The notes beneath the pieces were generated by a model, which did no database searches, had not been told where the DNA came from, and saw nothing but the letters and a program-made list of their open reading frames with translations. This document shows positions 47,071 through 55,231 of a DNA stretch of 64,000 nt, one piece after another. The stretch comes from Peptostreptococcus russellii (GTDB lineage Bacteria > Bacillota > Clostridia > Peptostreptococcales > Peptostreptococcaceae). Position numbers and translations under genes: made by a program. The DNA is taken from assembly GCF_003012055.1 (NCBI RefSeq), contig NZ_JYGE01000001.1, forward strand, positions 124,001 to 188,000, read 5' to 3'. How positions within the stretch are numbered: the stretch's first letter is position 1; each line of letters begins with the position of its first letter.

Positions 47071-47514
47071 TTAATCTGTTGTATTATCCGATTTTTTAAT
47101 ACTATATATAGAGCTATCAAGTATTTGAGGTGGTATAGAGTGAGTCATAGCAGGTACTGAATCTATTTTAAACTCCAGCTTTTCATTTTCAGTTATATTT
47201 TCGATTAAATTATTATTCTTTATTTTTTCTTTACTTATATTTAGCATTATCCTATCATTTGAAGTAATCATTTTTTCTCCTTCATTATCTCCGCTTATCA
47301 AGGATAAATCGCTAAGTTCAAAGGAGTAAGTATGGTCATTTTCTAGGATACTAACAATTTCTCCTTCATATGTAGAATACTTTTCTTCCTTCTTTTCCTT
47401 ACTTACAGAATTAGAGTTATCCTTTTCTGTTTTTTGGTTGTTATTATTAGATGAACATGATATTAAACTCAAGCTAATTACTATTAAACTAAAAAACAAG
47501 CCGACTTTTTTCAT
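47071..47514 (-). CDS. Small lipoprotein of unknown function
   Basis: A 147-residue protein with a lipoprotein signal peptide (lipobox SLISC, cysteine at residue 20), then an asparagine- and lysine-rich linker and a small domain with alternating beta-type segments (YEGEIVSILENDHTYSFEL and a C-terminal SIPPQILDSSIYSI). The composition resembles DUF3221-type secreted domains, but the match is weak and I do not assign a family. AAGGAG precedes the start. It is monocistronic. Confidence 0.75.
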   Translation of the reverse strand: MKKVGLFFSLIVISLSLISCSSNNNNQKTEKDNSNSVSKEKKEEKYSTYEGEIVSILENDHTYSFELSDLSLISGDNEGEKMITSNDRIMLNISKEKIKNNNLIENITENEKLEFKIDSVPAMTHSIPPQILDSSIYSIKKSDNTTD

Positions 47515-47628
47515 ATTATTTACTCCTTTTTATATATTCTTTATAAACAATATGTTATCAACAAAATAGAGTATAGTCAACAAAATAGAGTGAATAAGCA
47601 GAAAATTCAAGGAGCTTTAAAGTAGAAA

Positions 47629-48144
47629 TTATTTAACTAAAAAGCCTAGGTTATCTAGTATATGCTCAACATCTAGTAAGGTAGATTTATTTTTTGCCGA
47701 AATGGTGTGATAATGATAATTTTCAGTGAGCTTTTTTAGTGGTTTGCTAATTCCAGACTCTATCTCAAATAAAAAATCATCAACATCTTTTCTACAGCTA
47801 ATATTTAGATCAACTTTAATCACGCCATATGCCCTGTGAGATATAAATACATCTTTTACAGTGGCGCCTAAATCAACTATTGAGTATAGTTCATCTTTCA
47901 TTTCTTGGTCGCTATGTGACACTTTAAATACTTTAGAAATTTCATTATTACATGTTTTTTCTAAGCAATAACCTTTATTAGTAGAGATTATTCTATTTTC
48001 CTCAGCCTTTAGTATTGCAATATCTTGTACAATAACCTGCCTAGATACTCCGAGTAGCTTGGAAAGTTCAGATCCACTAATTATATGATTGCTTGATTCG
48101 AGCAGTTTGAGAAGTTTCTCTCTTCTAGATTGAGTTCCATTCAT
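47629..48144 (-). CDS. niaR: NAD-biosynthesis repressor NiaR (3H domain)
   Basis: A 171-residue regulator with an N-terminal helix-turn-helix (RREKLLKLLES, then GSELSKLLGVSRQVIVQDIAILKA) and a C-terminal 3H domain. The conserved histidines are seen in VSHSDQE, FISHRAYG and YHYHTIS; the domain binds a metal and niacin. Nicotinic acid-bound NiaR represses NAD synthesis and salvage genes in Firmicutes. Its start overlaps the end of nadC by about 20 bases, so it is the last gene of the nadA-nadB-nadC-niaR operon and presumably controls that operon. Confidence 0.9.
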   Translation of the reverse strand: MNGTQSRREKLLKLLESSNHIISGSELSKLLGVSRQVIVQDIAILKAEENRIISTNKGYCLEKTCNNEISKVFKVSHSDQEMKDELYSIVDLGATVKDVFISHRAYGVIKVDLNISCRKDVDDFLFEIESGISKPLKKLTENYHYHTISAKNKSTLLDVEHILDNLGFLVK

Positions 48145-48997
48145 CTATGTACCTCAGATTCTTAAGACTAAAGTCAAGACTTTTAGCAGAATGTGTAAGT
48201 GAACCACTAGATATAAAATCTATTTTAAGATTTCTAAATCTAGATATATTATCGATTTCAATATTTCCAGAACACTCTATAAGAGCCTGACCATCGACTA
48301 TATTTATAGCCTCTTTTATAGTATCTATATCCATATTATCCAGCATAATAATATCCACATTTGAGTCTAGAGCTTCTCTAAGCATATCTAGATTCTCAAC
48401 TTCTACTTCAATTTTTTTTATAAATGGTTCAGCTTTTCGAACTAACTCTACGGCTCTTTTAATTGAGCCTGCTGCATCTATGTGATTGTCCTTTAGCATT
48501 ATTCCATCTGATAGATTATATCTATGGTTATTTCCTCCACCTACGCGTACAGAATATTTTTCAAAGATTCTTAGATTTGGAGTAGTTTTTCTAGTATCAA
48601 CAATAGCTATATTAGGATCATCAAGTGCATCAATCATATTTTTAGTTAAGCTTGCAATACCACTCATTCTTTGGAGAAAATTCAGGGCAACTCTTTCGCC
48701 ACTAAGCATAGAAGAGGCCTTACCTATTATTTCTAAGATAAGGTCACCGTGAGAGACTTCATCTCCTTCTTTTTTATAATCTACAAAAAATATTTCATCA
48801 TCTAGTATTTTGAATGTTCTTTTGAATACATCTAAGCCAGAAACAACTCCATTATCTTTTGATATTAAAGAGATTTTGGCAAGTTTATTATCTTCGTATA
48901 TAGCATTTGTTGATAAATCCCAAGAGGTAATATCTTCTCTAAGAGCGGATTTTATCACATCATCTATTTGAAAATTATTTAGCTTTGGCAAGTTCAT
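48125..48997 (-). CDS. nadC: Nicotinate-nucleotide diphosphorylase (quinolinate phosphoribosyltransferase)
   Basis: About 290 residues. NadC converts quinolinate and PRPP to nicotinate mononucleotide. Typical segments are LREDITSWDLST near the N-terminus, LNFLQRMSGIASLT, VDTRKTTPNLR, GGGNNHRYNLSDGIMLKDNHI in two blocks, and EVEVENLDMLREAL. I favour the second of two nearby ATGs (48997; the first is at 49003) since AAAGGA then has a spacing of nine bases. The gene overlaps the 3' end of nadB by roughly 23-29 bases, showing translational coupling. Confidence 0.96.
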   Translation of the reverse strand: MNLPKLNNFQIDDVIKSALREDITSWDLSTNAIYEDNKLAKISLISKDNGVVSGLDVFKRTFKILDDEIFFVDYKKEGDEVSHGDLILEIIGKASSMLSGERVALNFLQRMSGIASLTKNMIDALDDPNIAIVDTRKTTPNLRIFEKYSVRVGGGNNHRYNLSDGIMLKDNHIDAAGSIKRAVELVRKAEPFIKKIEVEVENLDMLREALDSNVDIIMLDNMDIDTIKEAINIVDGQALIECSGNIEIDNISRFRNLKIDFISSGSLTHSAKSLDFSLKNLRYIDEWNSI

Positions 48998-50264
48998 CTT
49001 CATAAATCCTTTCTTTTATTATAAGAGATATCTCAGCATCTGATATAAGTGTTTTTTTAGTTAAATCCTCCATATAAGTTATAAGGGGAGGATTTTCTTT
49101 TATTATTGATTTTGCCGATCTTTTGGCAAAGACTACTCCTTCTAGTAGAGAATTACTTGCAAGACGATTTTTTCCGTGAACTCCTGTGCAAGCAACTTCG
49201 CCGATAGCATATAGGTTTTTCATTGAAGTTTTAGAATCCATATCTACCTTTATACCTCCCATAGTATAGTGCTGAGATGGTACAACTGGGATTGGGTCTT
49301 TCAAAGGATTTAAACCTATTTCAATTATTTTATTATATATATTTGGAAAACGCTTTTCTATTGAATCCTTCAAAGGATTTAAATCTAAGAGCTCATATTT
49401 TGTTCCATCTTTTTCCATTTCTTTTAGTATTGCCTTGGAAACTATATCTCTAGGATTAAGTTCATTAGTGAATCTTTCGTGCTTATGATTTATTAGTTGT
49501 GCACCTTCACCTCTCACTGATTCAGATATTAAAAATCTACGTCCTAATTTTTCTTCATATAGGGCAGTAGGGTGTATCTGTACATATGATATATCCTTAA
49601 GCTCAATATTATGCTTGATTGCAAGAGCTATTCCATCGCCTCTAATATGTGGGAAATTAGTTGAATTTTTATATATTCCTCCAATTCCACCTGTTGCCAA
49701 AACTGTAGATCTAGAATTAATTACTAGATTTTTACCGTTATGAATTGCATATATTCCCAGACACTCTTCATTTTTTTTGGATATTAAAAGATCAGTCATA
49801 CTACAGTTTTCCATAATATTAATATTTTTACGCTTTTTCATTGTCTCTATAAGAGATTCCATAATAGATTTTCCTGTTACATCATCGTGGTAAAGTATTC
49901 TAAAGTTACTATGTCCACCCTCTCTAGTATAATAGGGTCCATTTTCATCTCCAGTAAAAACAACTCCTAGCTCTTGTAAGGTTTTTATAGCTGCATTTGA
50001 TTCATCAACAAGTATTTCCACAGCTTCTTTGTCATTTTGGAAGTGACCAGCACGAAGAGTATCTTCAATGAAGCTATCTCTATCAGAATCACCTCTCATC
50101 ACGCAAATACCACCTTGTGCAAGATAGGAATTTGAATCTATAAGACTTTTCTTTGTTATCAGTACTATATTTTGATCTTTTGGCAGGCTAAGGGCACATA
50201 CTAAAGCAGCAACGCCTGAACCAACAATCACAACGTCGCAAGTAATATTTTCAAAATTATTCAT
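48975..50264 (-). CDS. nadB: L-aspartate oxidase
   Basis: A 429-residue flavoprotein that oxidises L-aspartate to iminoaspartate, the first step of quinolinate synthesis. The FAD motif VVIVGSGVAAL is at the N-terminus, SYLAQGGICV and YYTREGGHS are family hallmarks, HGKNRLASNSLLEGVVF is the C-terminal FAD and substrate region, and HYTMGGIKVD is conserved. In an anaerobe fumarate rather than oxygen probably accepts electrons. It starts one base after the nadA stop codon and is preceded by GGGGCAG. The C-terminus is shorter than in the E. coli enzyme, ending soon after the helical domain begins. Confidence 0.95.
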   Translation of the reverse strand: MNNFENITCDVVIVGSGVAALVCALSLPKDQNIVLITKKSLIDSNSYLAQGGICVMRGDSDRDSFIEDTLRAGHFQNDKEAVEILVDESNAAIKTLQELGVVFTGDENGPYYTREGGHSNFRILYHDDVTGKSIMESLIETMKKRKNINIMENCSMTDLLISKKNEECLGIYAIHNGKNLVINSRSTVLATGGIGGIYKNSTNFPHIRGDGIALAIKHNIELKDISYVQIHPTALYEEKLGRRFLISESVRGEGAQLINHKHERFTNELNPRDIVSKAILKEMEKDGTKYELLDLNPLKDSIEKRFPNIYNKIIEIGLNPLKDPIPVVPSQHYTMGGIKVDMDSKTSMKNLYAIGEVACTGVHGKNRLASNSLLEGVVFAKRSAKSIIKENPPLITYMEDLTKKTLISDAEISLIIKERIYEDELAKAK

Positions 50265-50265
50265 T

Positions 50266-51174
50266 TTACTGCCCCATTTCTAGCATTCTATTTAGAGGAA
50301 TTTTAGCCTTATCCACAATGCTTTTATCTACTATCACTTCTGTAGCTTTGCTTTTAAGAGCATCTATTATCTTACTTACTGAATTTAGTTTCATATCATG
50401 GCAGATCATACTGTCTATAAAATGAAAGTTCTTATTTGGACATTCTTTTTCAAGCATATATGAAATACCCTTTTCCGTAGCAATAATAAATTCCTGACAG
50501 TCATCTTCTTTTGCCATCTTAATTATCCCCTTAGTACTTCCAATAAAGTCAGCAAGAGATAATATATCACTATGACATTCTGGATGAGCTAGTACTTTTG
50601 CTTTTGGGAACTTAGATTTTAGTTCTTTTAATTCATTTACATCTATATTGTTATGAACAGGGCAGTAGCCGTCATTTGCTATAACATTTTTACTCTGAAC
50701 GGACTTTGCCACATATCTAGCTAAATTTCCATCAGGTATAAAGAAAATATTTTTTTCTTCTAAGTTTTCGACTATTTTTAAAGCATTTGATGAAGTGACA
50801 CATACATCACTTAGGGCTTTAATATTAGCAGTGGAGTTAATATAGCATACTACTGCCAAATCATCATATTTATTTCTCATCGCCTCAATTTTTTCTTTTG
50901 TTATCATATGAGCCATCGGACAGTCAGCTGTTTTATCAACTAGTAAAACATTTTTGTCTGGATTTAATATCTTTATACTCTCTCCCATAAAGTAAACACC
51001 AGCCATTACAATTGTTTTATTTTCCAACTTGCTCGCTAATTGAGCCAAAAAGAAAGAGTCGCCAATATAATCAGCGATTTCCTGAATCTCACTATCTACA
51101 TAATAATGAGCAAGTATAACTGCATCTTCTTTTTCCTTTAATTGATTTAATATCTTGATTGTATTTTTTTCCAA
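50266..51174 (-). CDS. nadA: Quinolinate synthase
   Basis: A 4Fe-4S enzyme of about 300 residues that condenses iminoaspartate with dihydroxyacetone phosphate to quinolinate. AHYYVDSEIQEIADYIGDS, then GVYFMGESIKIL, HPECHSDI and IATEKGISYML are diagnostic. The three cluster cysteines are probably those in TADCPMAH (about 85), DGYCPVH (about 170) and SMICHDM (about 260). The start is taken as the TTG at 51174, which leaves seven bases after GGGGGG; a GTG at 51183 abuts that site. It is the first gene of the nad operon. Confidence 0.95.
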   Translation of the reverse strand: MEKNTIKILNQLKEKEDAVILAHYYVDSEIQEIADYIGDSFFLAQLASKLENKTIVMAGVYFMGESIKILNPDKNVLLVDKTADCPMAHMITKEKIEAMRNKYDDLAVVCYINSTANIKALSDVCVTSSNALKIVENLEEKNIFFIPDGNLARYVAKSVQSKNVIANDGYCPVHNNIDVNELKELKSKFPKAKVLAHPECHSDILSLADFIGSTKGIIKMAKEDDCQEFIIATEKGISYMLEKECPNKNFHFIDSMICHDMKLNSVSKIIDALKSKATEVIVDKSIVDKAKIPLNRMLEMGQ

Positions 51175-51204
51175 GATAATCACCCCCCTAAACTTTTCTC
51201 AATC

Positions 51205-51233
51205 AGTATAACATAAGTATATACATGTGACAA
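51205..51233 (-). promoter_or_regulatory. Promoter of the nadABC-niaR operon
   Basis: On the minus strand TTGTCA (51233-51228) and TATACT (51210-51205) are 17 bases apart. GTATA and TATAC form a short inverted repeat around the spacer and -10, a candidate NiaR site. Confidence 0.75.
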
Positions 51234-51294
51234 GACATAAAACCATATACAAAATATTAATAATAAAAATAGTAAAAAATATAAAGAAAATTAA

Positions 51295-51502
51295 ATGAAA
51301 TTAAAGAATAAAAGAAAGAAGTAATACAAGGAAGTCTCCAGATAAAAGTTACGAGGCTAAGAATATTAAAAAATCTTCTGGAGATAACTCAAGTCCAACT
51401 AAACTAGTAAAAACAGCTGAAAAGGACAATTTTGTATTCAAGCGGATTGGAATATTATTCTTATTAGTAGGAGTATTTGTCTTTAACAGAAATAAAAATT
51501 AG
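51295..51502 (+). pseudogene. Possible frameshifted small membrane protein gene
   Basis: ATG AAA TTA AAG at 51295 opens a basic N-terminus (MKLKNKRKK) that stops at 51322. The next frame runs on as SNTRKSPDKSYEAKNIKK, then a polar stretch, then a convincing C-terminal membrane helix (FKRIGILFLLVGVFVFNRNKN in two parts) and stops at 51500. A one-base change near 51319 would join them into a protein of about 67 residues. The ribosome binding site is weak, so either a decayed gene or a sequencing error in an A/G-rich run is possible. No other gene is seen in 51184-51640. Confidence 0.4.
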
Positions 51503-51528
51503 GTAGAAATAAAATATGTTAAGTAATA

Positions 51529-51559
51529 AAAAAAGGGGCTTTTAAAAAGCCCCTTTTTC
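51529..51559. terminator. Bidirectional terminator between the small ORF and the MATE gene
   Basis: AAAAAGGGGCTTTT and AAAAGCCCCTTTTT form a strong hairpin with A and T flanks. Confidence 0.9.
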
Positions 51560-51643
51560 ATATAAAAATCAAATTAATAAGTGATTTATAGACAATAGAT
51601 TATTAAGATTATAATTTTTCATATAAAAATCAATAATCTATTT

Positions 51644-53041
51644 TTATGCTATATTTTCATTATCCTTTTTTTGAGTAAATTTCTTCATGAAAGGTATAAA
51701 GAAGCATGCTGTAACAGTTGCAGAAGTAATATCAGCTACTGGAGCTGCATATAAGACTCCATCTATACCAAAATATTTAGAAAAAATAACTATACAAGGC
51801 ATCAAGACTATTACCTGTCTTAAAAGTGTTAATACCATTGCGCGTTTTGGCATTCCTATTGCTTGGAAGAAATTGGCAGCTATAATCTGGAAGCCAGCAA
51901 CTATAATTCCCATAAACCAAATCTTTAGTGCATATACACTAAATTTCATCAATTCAGGTTCTCTATTAAACAATGATACTAGCAATTCTGGTATTAATCT
52001 TGAAAGTAAAAAGCCAACTGTAGAGATAATAAGTCCCGCTATTATAGCTAGTTTTACAGCTCTTTTTACTCGATCATACTTTTCAGCACCATAGTTGAAA
52101 CTTACTATTGGTTGAAGCCCTTGATTTAGACCGATAATCGGAAGTATAAGTAGCGTTTGTAAACTATTTACTATTCCCATACCGGATACTGCGATATCAC
52201 CACCGTATCTTATAAGATAAGTATTAAGTAGAAATGCTAATAAACTGTTTGCTAGCTGTAATAAGAATCCTGGCATACCAAGAGATGTAATCTCTAGAGC
52301 TAAAGAAGCTTCTAGTTTTAAATATTTCTTCTGTATTCTGTGCATTGCATCTTTTTTTAGAAAATGATAAATACTCCAAACCATTGATACAAACTGAGAT
52401 GTTATAGTAGCTATTGCAGCACCGCTCATACCCATATTGAATCCGAAAATTAATATTGGATCTAGTATTATATTTATTCCTGCACCTATAAACATAGTAG
52501 TCATAGCAAGTTTTGGTTTACCATCTGCTCTAAGAAAGTTATTCATTCCCATACCAATTACTTGAAAAAGTGTTCCTAGCAGTATGATTCTCATATATTC
52601 ACGTGCGTATGGAAGTACAGTTTCGCTGGCACCAAATATAATTAGAAGTTTATCTAAAAATACCTGTCCAAATATCATAATAAAAAGTCCCAAAATAATT
52701 AATAGAGAAGTTGAATTTCCTAGTGCTTTATCTGCTTTTTCTATATCACCTTTTCCTAGACTTATAGAAAATAAAGTTGCACCACCTTGTCCAAATAGTA
52801 TACCAATTGACATCATTATAATCATAGCCGGGAAACATATAGTAATAGCTGCCAATCCATTTGCACCTAGATCAGGGCTATTACCTATAAATATTCTATC
52901 GACAACATTATACAGTGCATTTACGGTCATACCTATAATCGCTGGAAGAGAAAATTTATAAAGAAGACTAGAAATTTTCTCAGTACCTAAGGGATTGTTA
53001 TATTGAACTTTTACTTCTTGAGAAGTAGTGTTGTTTTCCAA
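51644..53041 (-). CDS. MATE family multidrug/sodium antiporter
   Basis: A 465-residue exporter with twelve predicted membrane helices. The N-terminal half carries YNVVDRIFIGNS and GANGLAAITICFP, and the C-terminal half PIIGLNQGLQPIVSFNYGA, all typical of the MATE superfamily (DinF/NorM-like branch). It would exchange cationic drugs or metabolites for Na+ or H+. The start is taken as the TTG at 53041, eight bases after AGGAG; a GTG at 53050 touches the site. A MarR-type regulator gene lies 188 bases upstream on the same strand and probably controls it, a common pairing. Confidence 0.93.
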   Translation of the reverse strand: MENNTTSQEVKVQYNNPLGTEKISSLLYKFSLPAIIGMTVNALYNVVDRIFIGNSPDLGANGLAAITICFPAMIIMMSIGILFGQGGATLFSISLGKGDIEKADKALGNSTSLLIILGLFIMIFGQVFLDKLLIIFGASETVLPYAREYMRIILLGTLFQVIGMGMNNFLRADGKPKLAMTTMFIGAGINIILDPILIFGFNMGMSGAAIATITSQFVSMVWSIYHFLKKDAMHRIQKKYLKLEASLALEITSLGMPGFLLQLANSLLAFLLNTYLIRYGGDIAVSGMGIVNSLQTLLILPIIGLNQGLQPIVSFNYGAEKYDRVKRAVKLAIIAGLIISTVGFLLSRLIPELLVSLFNREPELMKFSVYALKIWFMGIIVAGFQIIAANFFQAIGMPKRAMVLTLLRQVIVLMPCIVIFSKYFGIDGVLYAAPVADITSATVTACFFIPFMKKFTQKKDNENIA

Positions 53042-53228
53042 TTTTATCACTCCTTTTTAAATAAATAATAACGCAAATCTGCGTTTTAAAATATTACTGT
53101 AAAGAAAAATACCTTTATAAAGAAAACAAGCAAAAAAATAGACTCATATTTAATATATGAATTTGCTCGTAAAGAGATATTTATAGCTCTTAATTTTTTA
53201 AATACAGTAATAAAAAGTTTTAATTAAG

Positions 53229-53687
53229 TTATTTATAATTAAACTCTTTTTTCTTTTCATCTATATATTCTTCTACGTTTTCTACCATTCTCTCTAGACA
53301 AGAGTAGGCAAGATCTTTTTCTTCTTGTGTCATATTATTAGTAAGTATCGCACTCCAAGCATCTAACACCTCAAAAACATCACTTTGGCTATTTTTACCT
53401 TTGTCAGTAAGGTAAATTCTATTAATTCTTTTATCATTTTTGTCTTTTTCTTTAGTTACAAAACCTTTTTTTATTAAAGATTGTATAACTCTAGCAGTTG
53501 AAGCCTTATCCATATATAAGTACTTGCATAATAAGTCTTGTGAGACTCCATCTTTATGATAAAGAGCATTTAAAAAGGGTTGTTCTGAAGCTGTTATATT
53601 ATGTTTTTTTAAGTAAAAATTCTTATATACTTGACCTTTTCTATAAAGGATAGATATCAATCTTCCTGGACTTTTAATTTTTCTCAT
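53229..53687 (-). CDS. MarR family transcriptional regulator
   Basis: A 152-residue winged-helix regulator: helix-turn-helix LLCKYLYMDKASTARVIQSL, wing KGFVTKEKDKNDKRINRIYLT in two blocks, and dimerisation helices at both ends. It likely represses itself and the MATE exporter downstream, with a phenolic or drug-like ligand relieving repression. Two copies of AGTTG-N6-CAAC(C/T) flank its own start of transcription. TAGGAG directly touches the ATG at 53687, an unusually short spacing, so the precise start is uncertain. Confidence 0.92.
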   Translation of the reverse strand: MRKIKSPGRLISILYRKGQVYKNFYLKKHNITASEQPFLNALYHKDGVSQDLLCKYLYMDKASTARVIQSLIKKGFVTKEKDKNDKRINRIYLTDKGKNSQSDVFEVLDAWSAILTNNMTQEEKDLAYSCLERMVENVEEYIDEKKKEFNYK

Positions 53688-53733
53688 CTCCTATTTTAGT
53701 ATAAATTATTATATGAACAAAAAATTTCAATAT

Positions 53734-53787
53734 AGTTGTTATATCAACCATTATTTATTATACGGCGAAGTAGTTGCGTTGTCAACT
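53734..53787 (-). promoter_or_regulatory. MarR promoter with two AGTTG-N6-CAAC operator copies
   Basis: On the minus strand TTGACA (53785-53780) and TATAAT (53762-53757) are 17 bases apart, a perfect consensus. AGTTG-N6-CAACT (53772-53787) covers the -35 box, and AGTTG-N6-CAACC (53734-53749) lies at the expected transcription start. This fits autorepression. Confidence 0.85.
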
Positions 53788-53929
53788 ATTTTATTTTGGG
53801 AAAACGAAGTCTTTTTTATTATTTTGAAAAGAGCAAAGATAAATACTAGTAGGTATGTTAAAAGCTAATAAAAAATAGCTTTATTATAGTATTTATTATA
53901 TTGCGTTTAGAAAAATTATATGAAGAGTA

Positions 53930-54020
53930 TAAATCCAATAAATCAAGAAGAGTATAAATCTAATAAATCAAGAAGAGTATAAACCTATAAATCAAGGAGG
54001 GGATAGATCTAATAAATTAA
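53930..54020 (+). repeat. About 27-bp tandem repeat upstream of the HAD gene
   Basis: Three to four diverged copies of AAGAGTATAAATCTAATAAATC. The rest of 53790-54170 is AT-rich with no gene. Confidence 0.8.
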
Positions 54021-54170
54021 AAAAATAGAAATCTATAATTTATACAGTTTAGATATATATAAGTCAGATTTGCAATATAGCTTCTAATATTTTATAATAG
54101 AACTTTGAATAGTTTTTTGATTAACGAATAATTATAGAGTCTTGATAATAGTTTTGAAGGAGGAAAGATT

Positions 54171-54956
54171 ATGATAAAGGCAATTTTTTTTGATATAGAT
54201 GGAACTTTAATAAGTTTTAATACACATAAGGTTCCCCAGAGTACAAAGGATTCACTAAATAAATTAAGAGAAAATGGTGTGAAATTATTCTTGGCAACAG
54301 GGAGATCTCCTATGTGGCTAGAAATGATTAAGGATATGGTAGAGTTTGAATTCGATGGATACGTTATGATCAACGGTCAATACTGTATATTGAATGATGA
54401 AGTAGTCCATGAAATGAAAATACCTACTGAATCAATAGAGAAATTAATTCCTTATTTAGATGAAAAAAAGATTTCTTGTGAGTTTGTTGAACTGGATTAT
54501 ATGTATATAAATCATATCAATGACAGGGTAAAGGAGTTAAGAGAGTATTTAGGTGCTACAGCTCCAGAATCCCCAATTGAAAGTATGGAGAGAATATATA
54601 AAAATGATATTTTTCAGTTGTGTGCTTATATAAAAGAGGAAGAGGAAGAAGAGTTTTTGGAGAATCTACCAAAGTGCAGAGCTGTTAGGTGGAACCCAGT
54701 ATTTGCAGATATAATTCCTGAAAGAGGCGGAAAAGATGTAGGAATAGGTAAAATATTGAAGCATCTAGGAATAAAAAGAGAAGAATGTATGGCATTTGGA
54801 GATGGTGGAAATGATATCTCTATGTTGAAATATGTTGGTCTAGGAGTAGCAATGGGAAATGCTGGCGAAGATGTAAAAGCTGTAGCAGACTATGTTACAG
54901 AAGATGTGGATAACTCAGGTATAAAACTTGCGCTTGAAAAATATAACATTCTATAA
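54171..54956 (+). CDS. Cof-type HAD superfamily phosphatase
   Basis: A 261-residue HAD hydrolase with a type IIB (Cof) cap. Motif I is FFDIDGTLI with nucleophile D8 and acid/base D10; motif II is LATGRSP; motif III/IV is FGDGGNDISMLKYVG. The segment after it (GVAMGNAGEDVKAVADYVTEDVDNSG in parts) is typical of the Cof subfamily. Substrates are usually sugar phosphates, flavin or pyridoxal phosphates; none can be chosen here. AAGGAGG precedes ATG 54171. Single gene. Confidence 0.94.
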   Translation: MIKAIFFDIDGTLISFNTHKVPQSTKDSLNKLRENGVKLFLATGRSPMWLEMIKDMVEFEFDGYVMINGQYCILNDEVVHEMKIPTESIEKLIPYLDEKKISCEFVELDYMYINHINDRVKELREYLGATAPESPIESMERIYKNDIFQLCAYIKEEEEEEFLENLPKCRAVRWNPVFADIIPERGGKDVGIGKILKHLGIKREECMAFGDGGNDISMLKYVGLGVAMGNAGEDVKAVADYVTEDVDNSGIKLALEKYNIL

Positions 54957-55195
54957 ATCAAATAAATAAATTAGACAATAAATGATTATCTATTAAGGAT
55001 AATATATAAATAATGTTAAGTAAGAAAAAAATCAATGAAAAATAAAAAATATATGTTTTATAAAAGAGTAAATTTTTTGAAAAATGTGTATTATAATGTG
55101 GACAATGTGGATAAATAAAATTAAATAATAGTATTTTAGTGAGATCTAAGATTTTATTTAAAATATTTACTGCTTAAAAATACAATAAAATAAAG

Positions 55196-55229
55196 AAAAA
55201 GACCGATAGTTTTTTTATCGGTCTTTTTA
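55196..55229. terminator. Bidirectional terminator between HAD and YjiH-type genes
   Basis: AAAAAGACCGATA and TATCGGTCTTTTT pair perfectly around a T-rich loop. Confidence 0.93.
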
Positions 55230-55231
55230 TA

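Noticed and set aside
51554-51633. Direct repeat TTTTTCATATAAAAATCAA (two copies) as target-site duplication of a mobile element
   Set aside because: Only about 60 bases separate the copies and no transposase or terminal inverted repeat is present.
52584-52961. Plus-strand open frame of 125 codons inside the MATE gene
   Set aside because: It is a shadow of the hydrophobic MATE coding sequence on the other strand and has no ribosome binding site.
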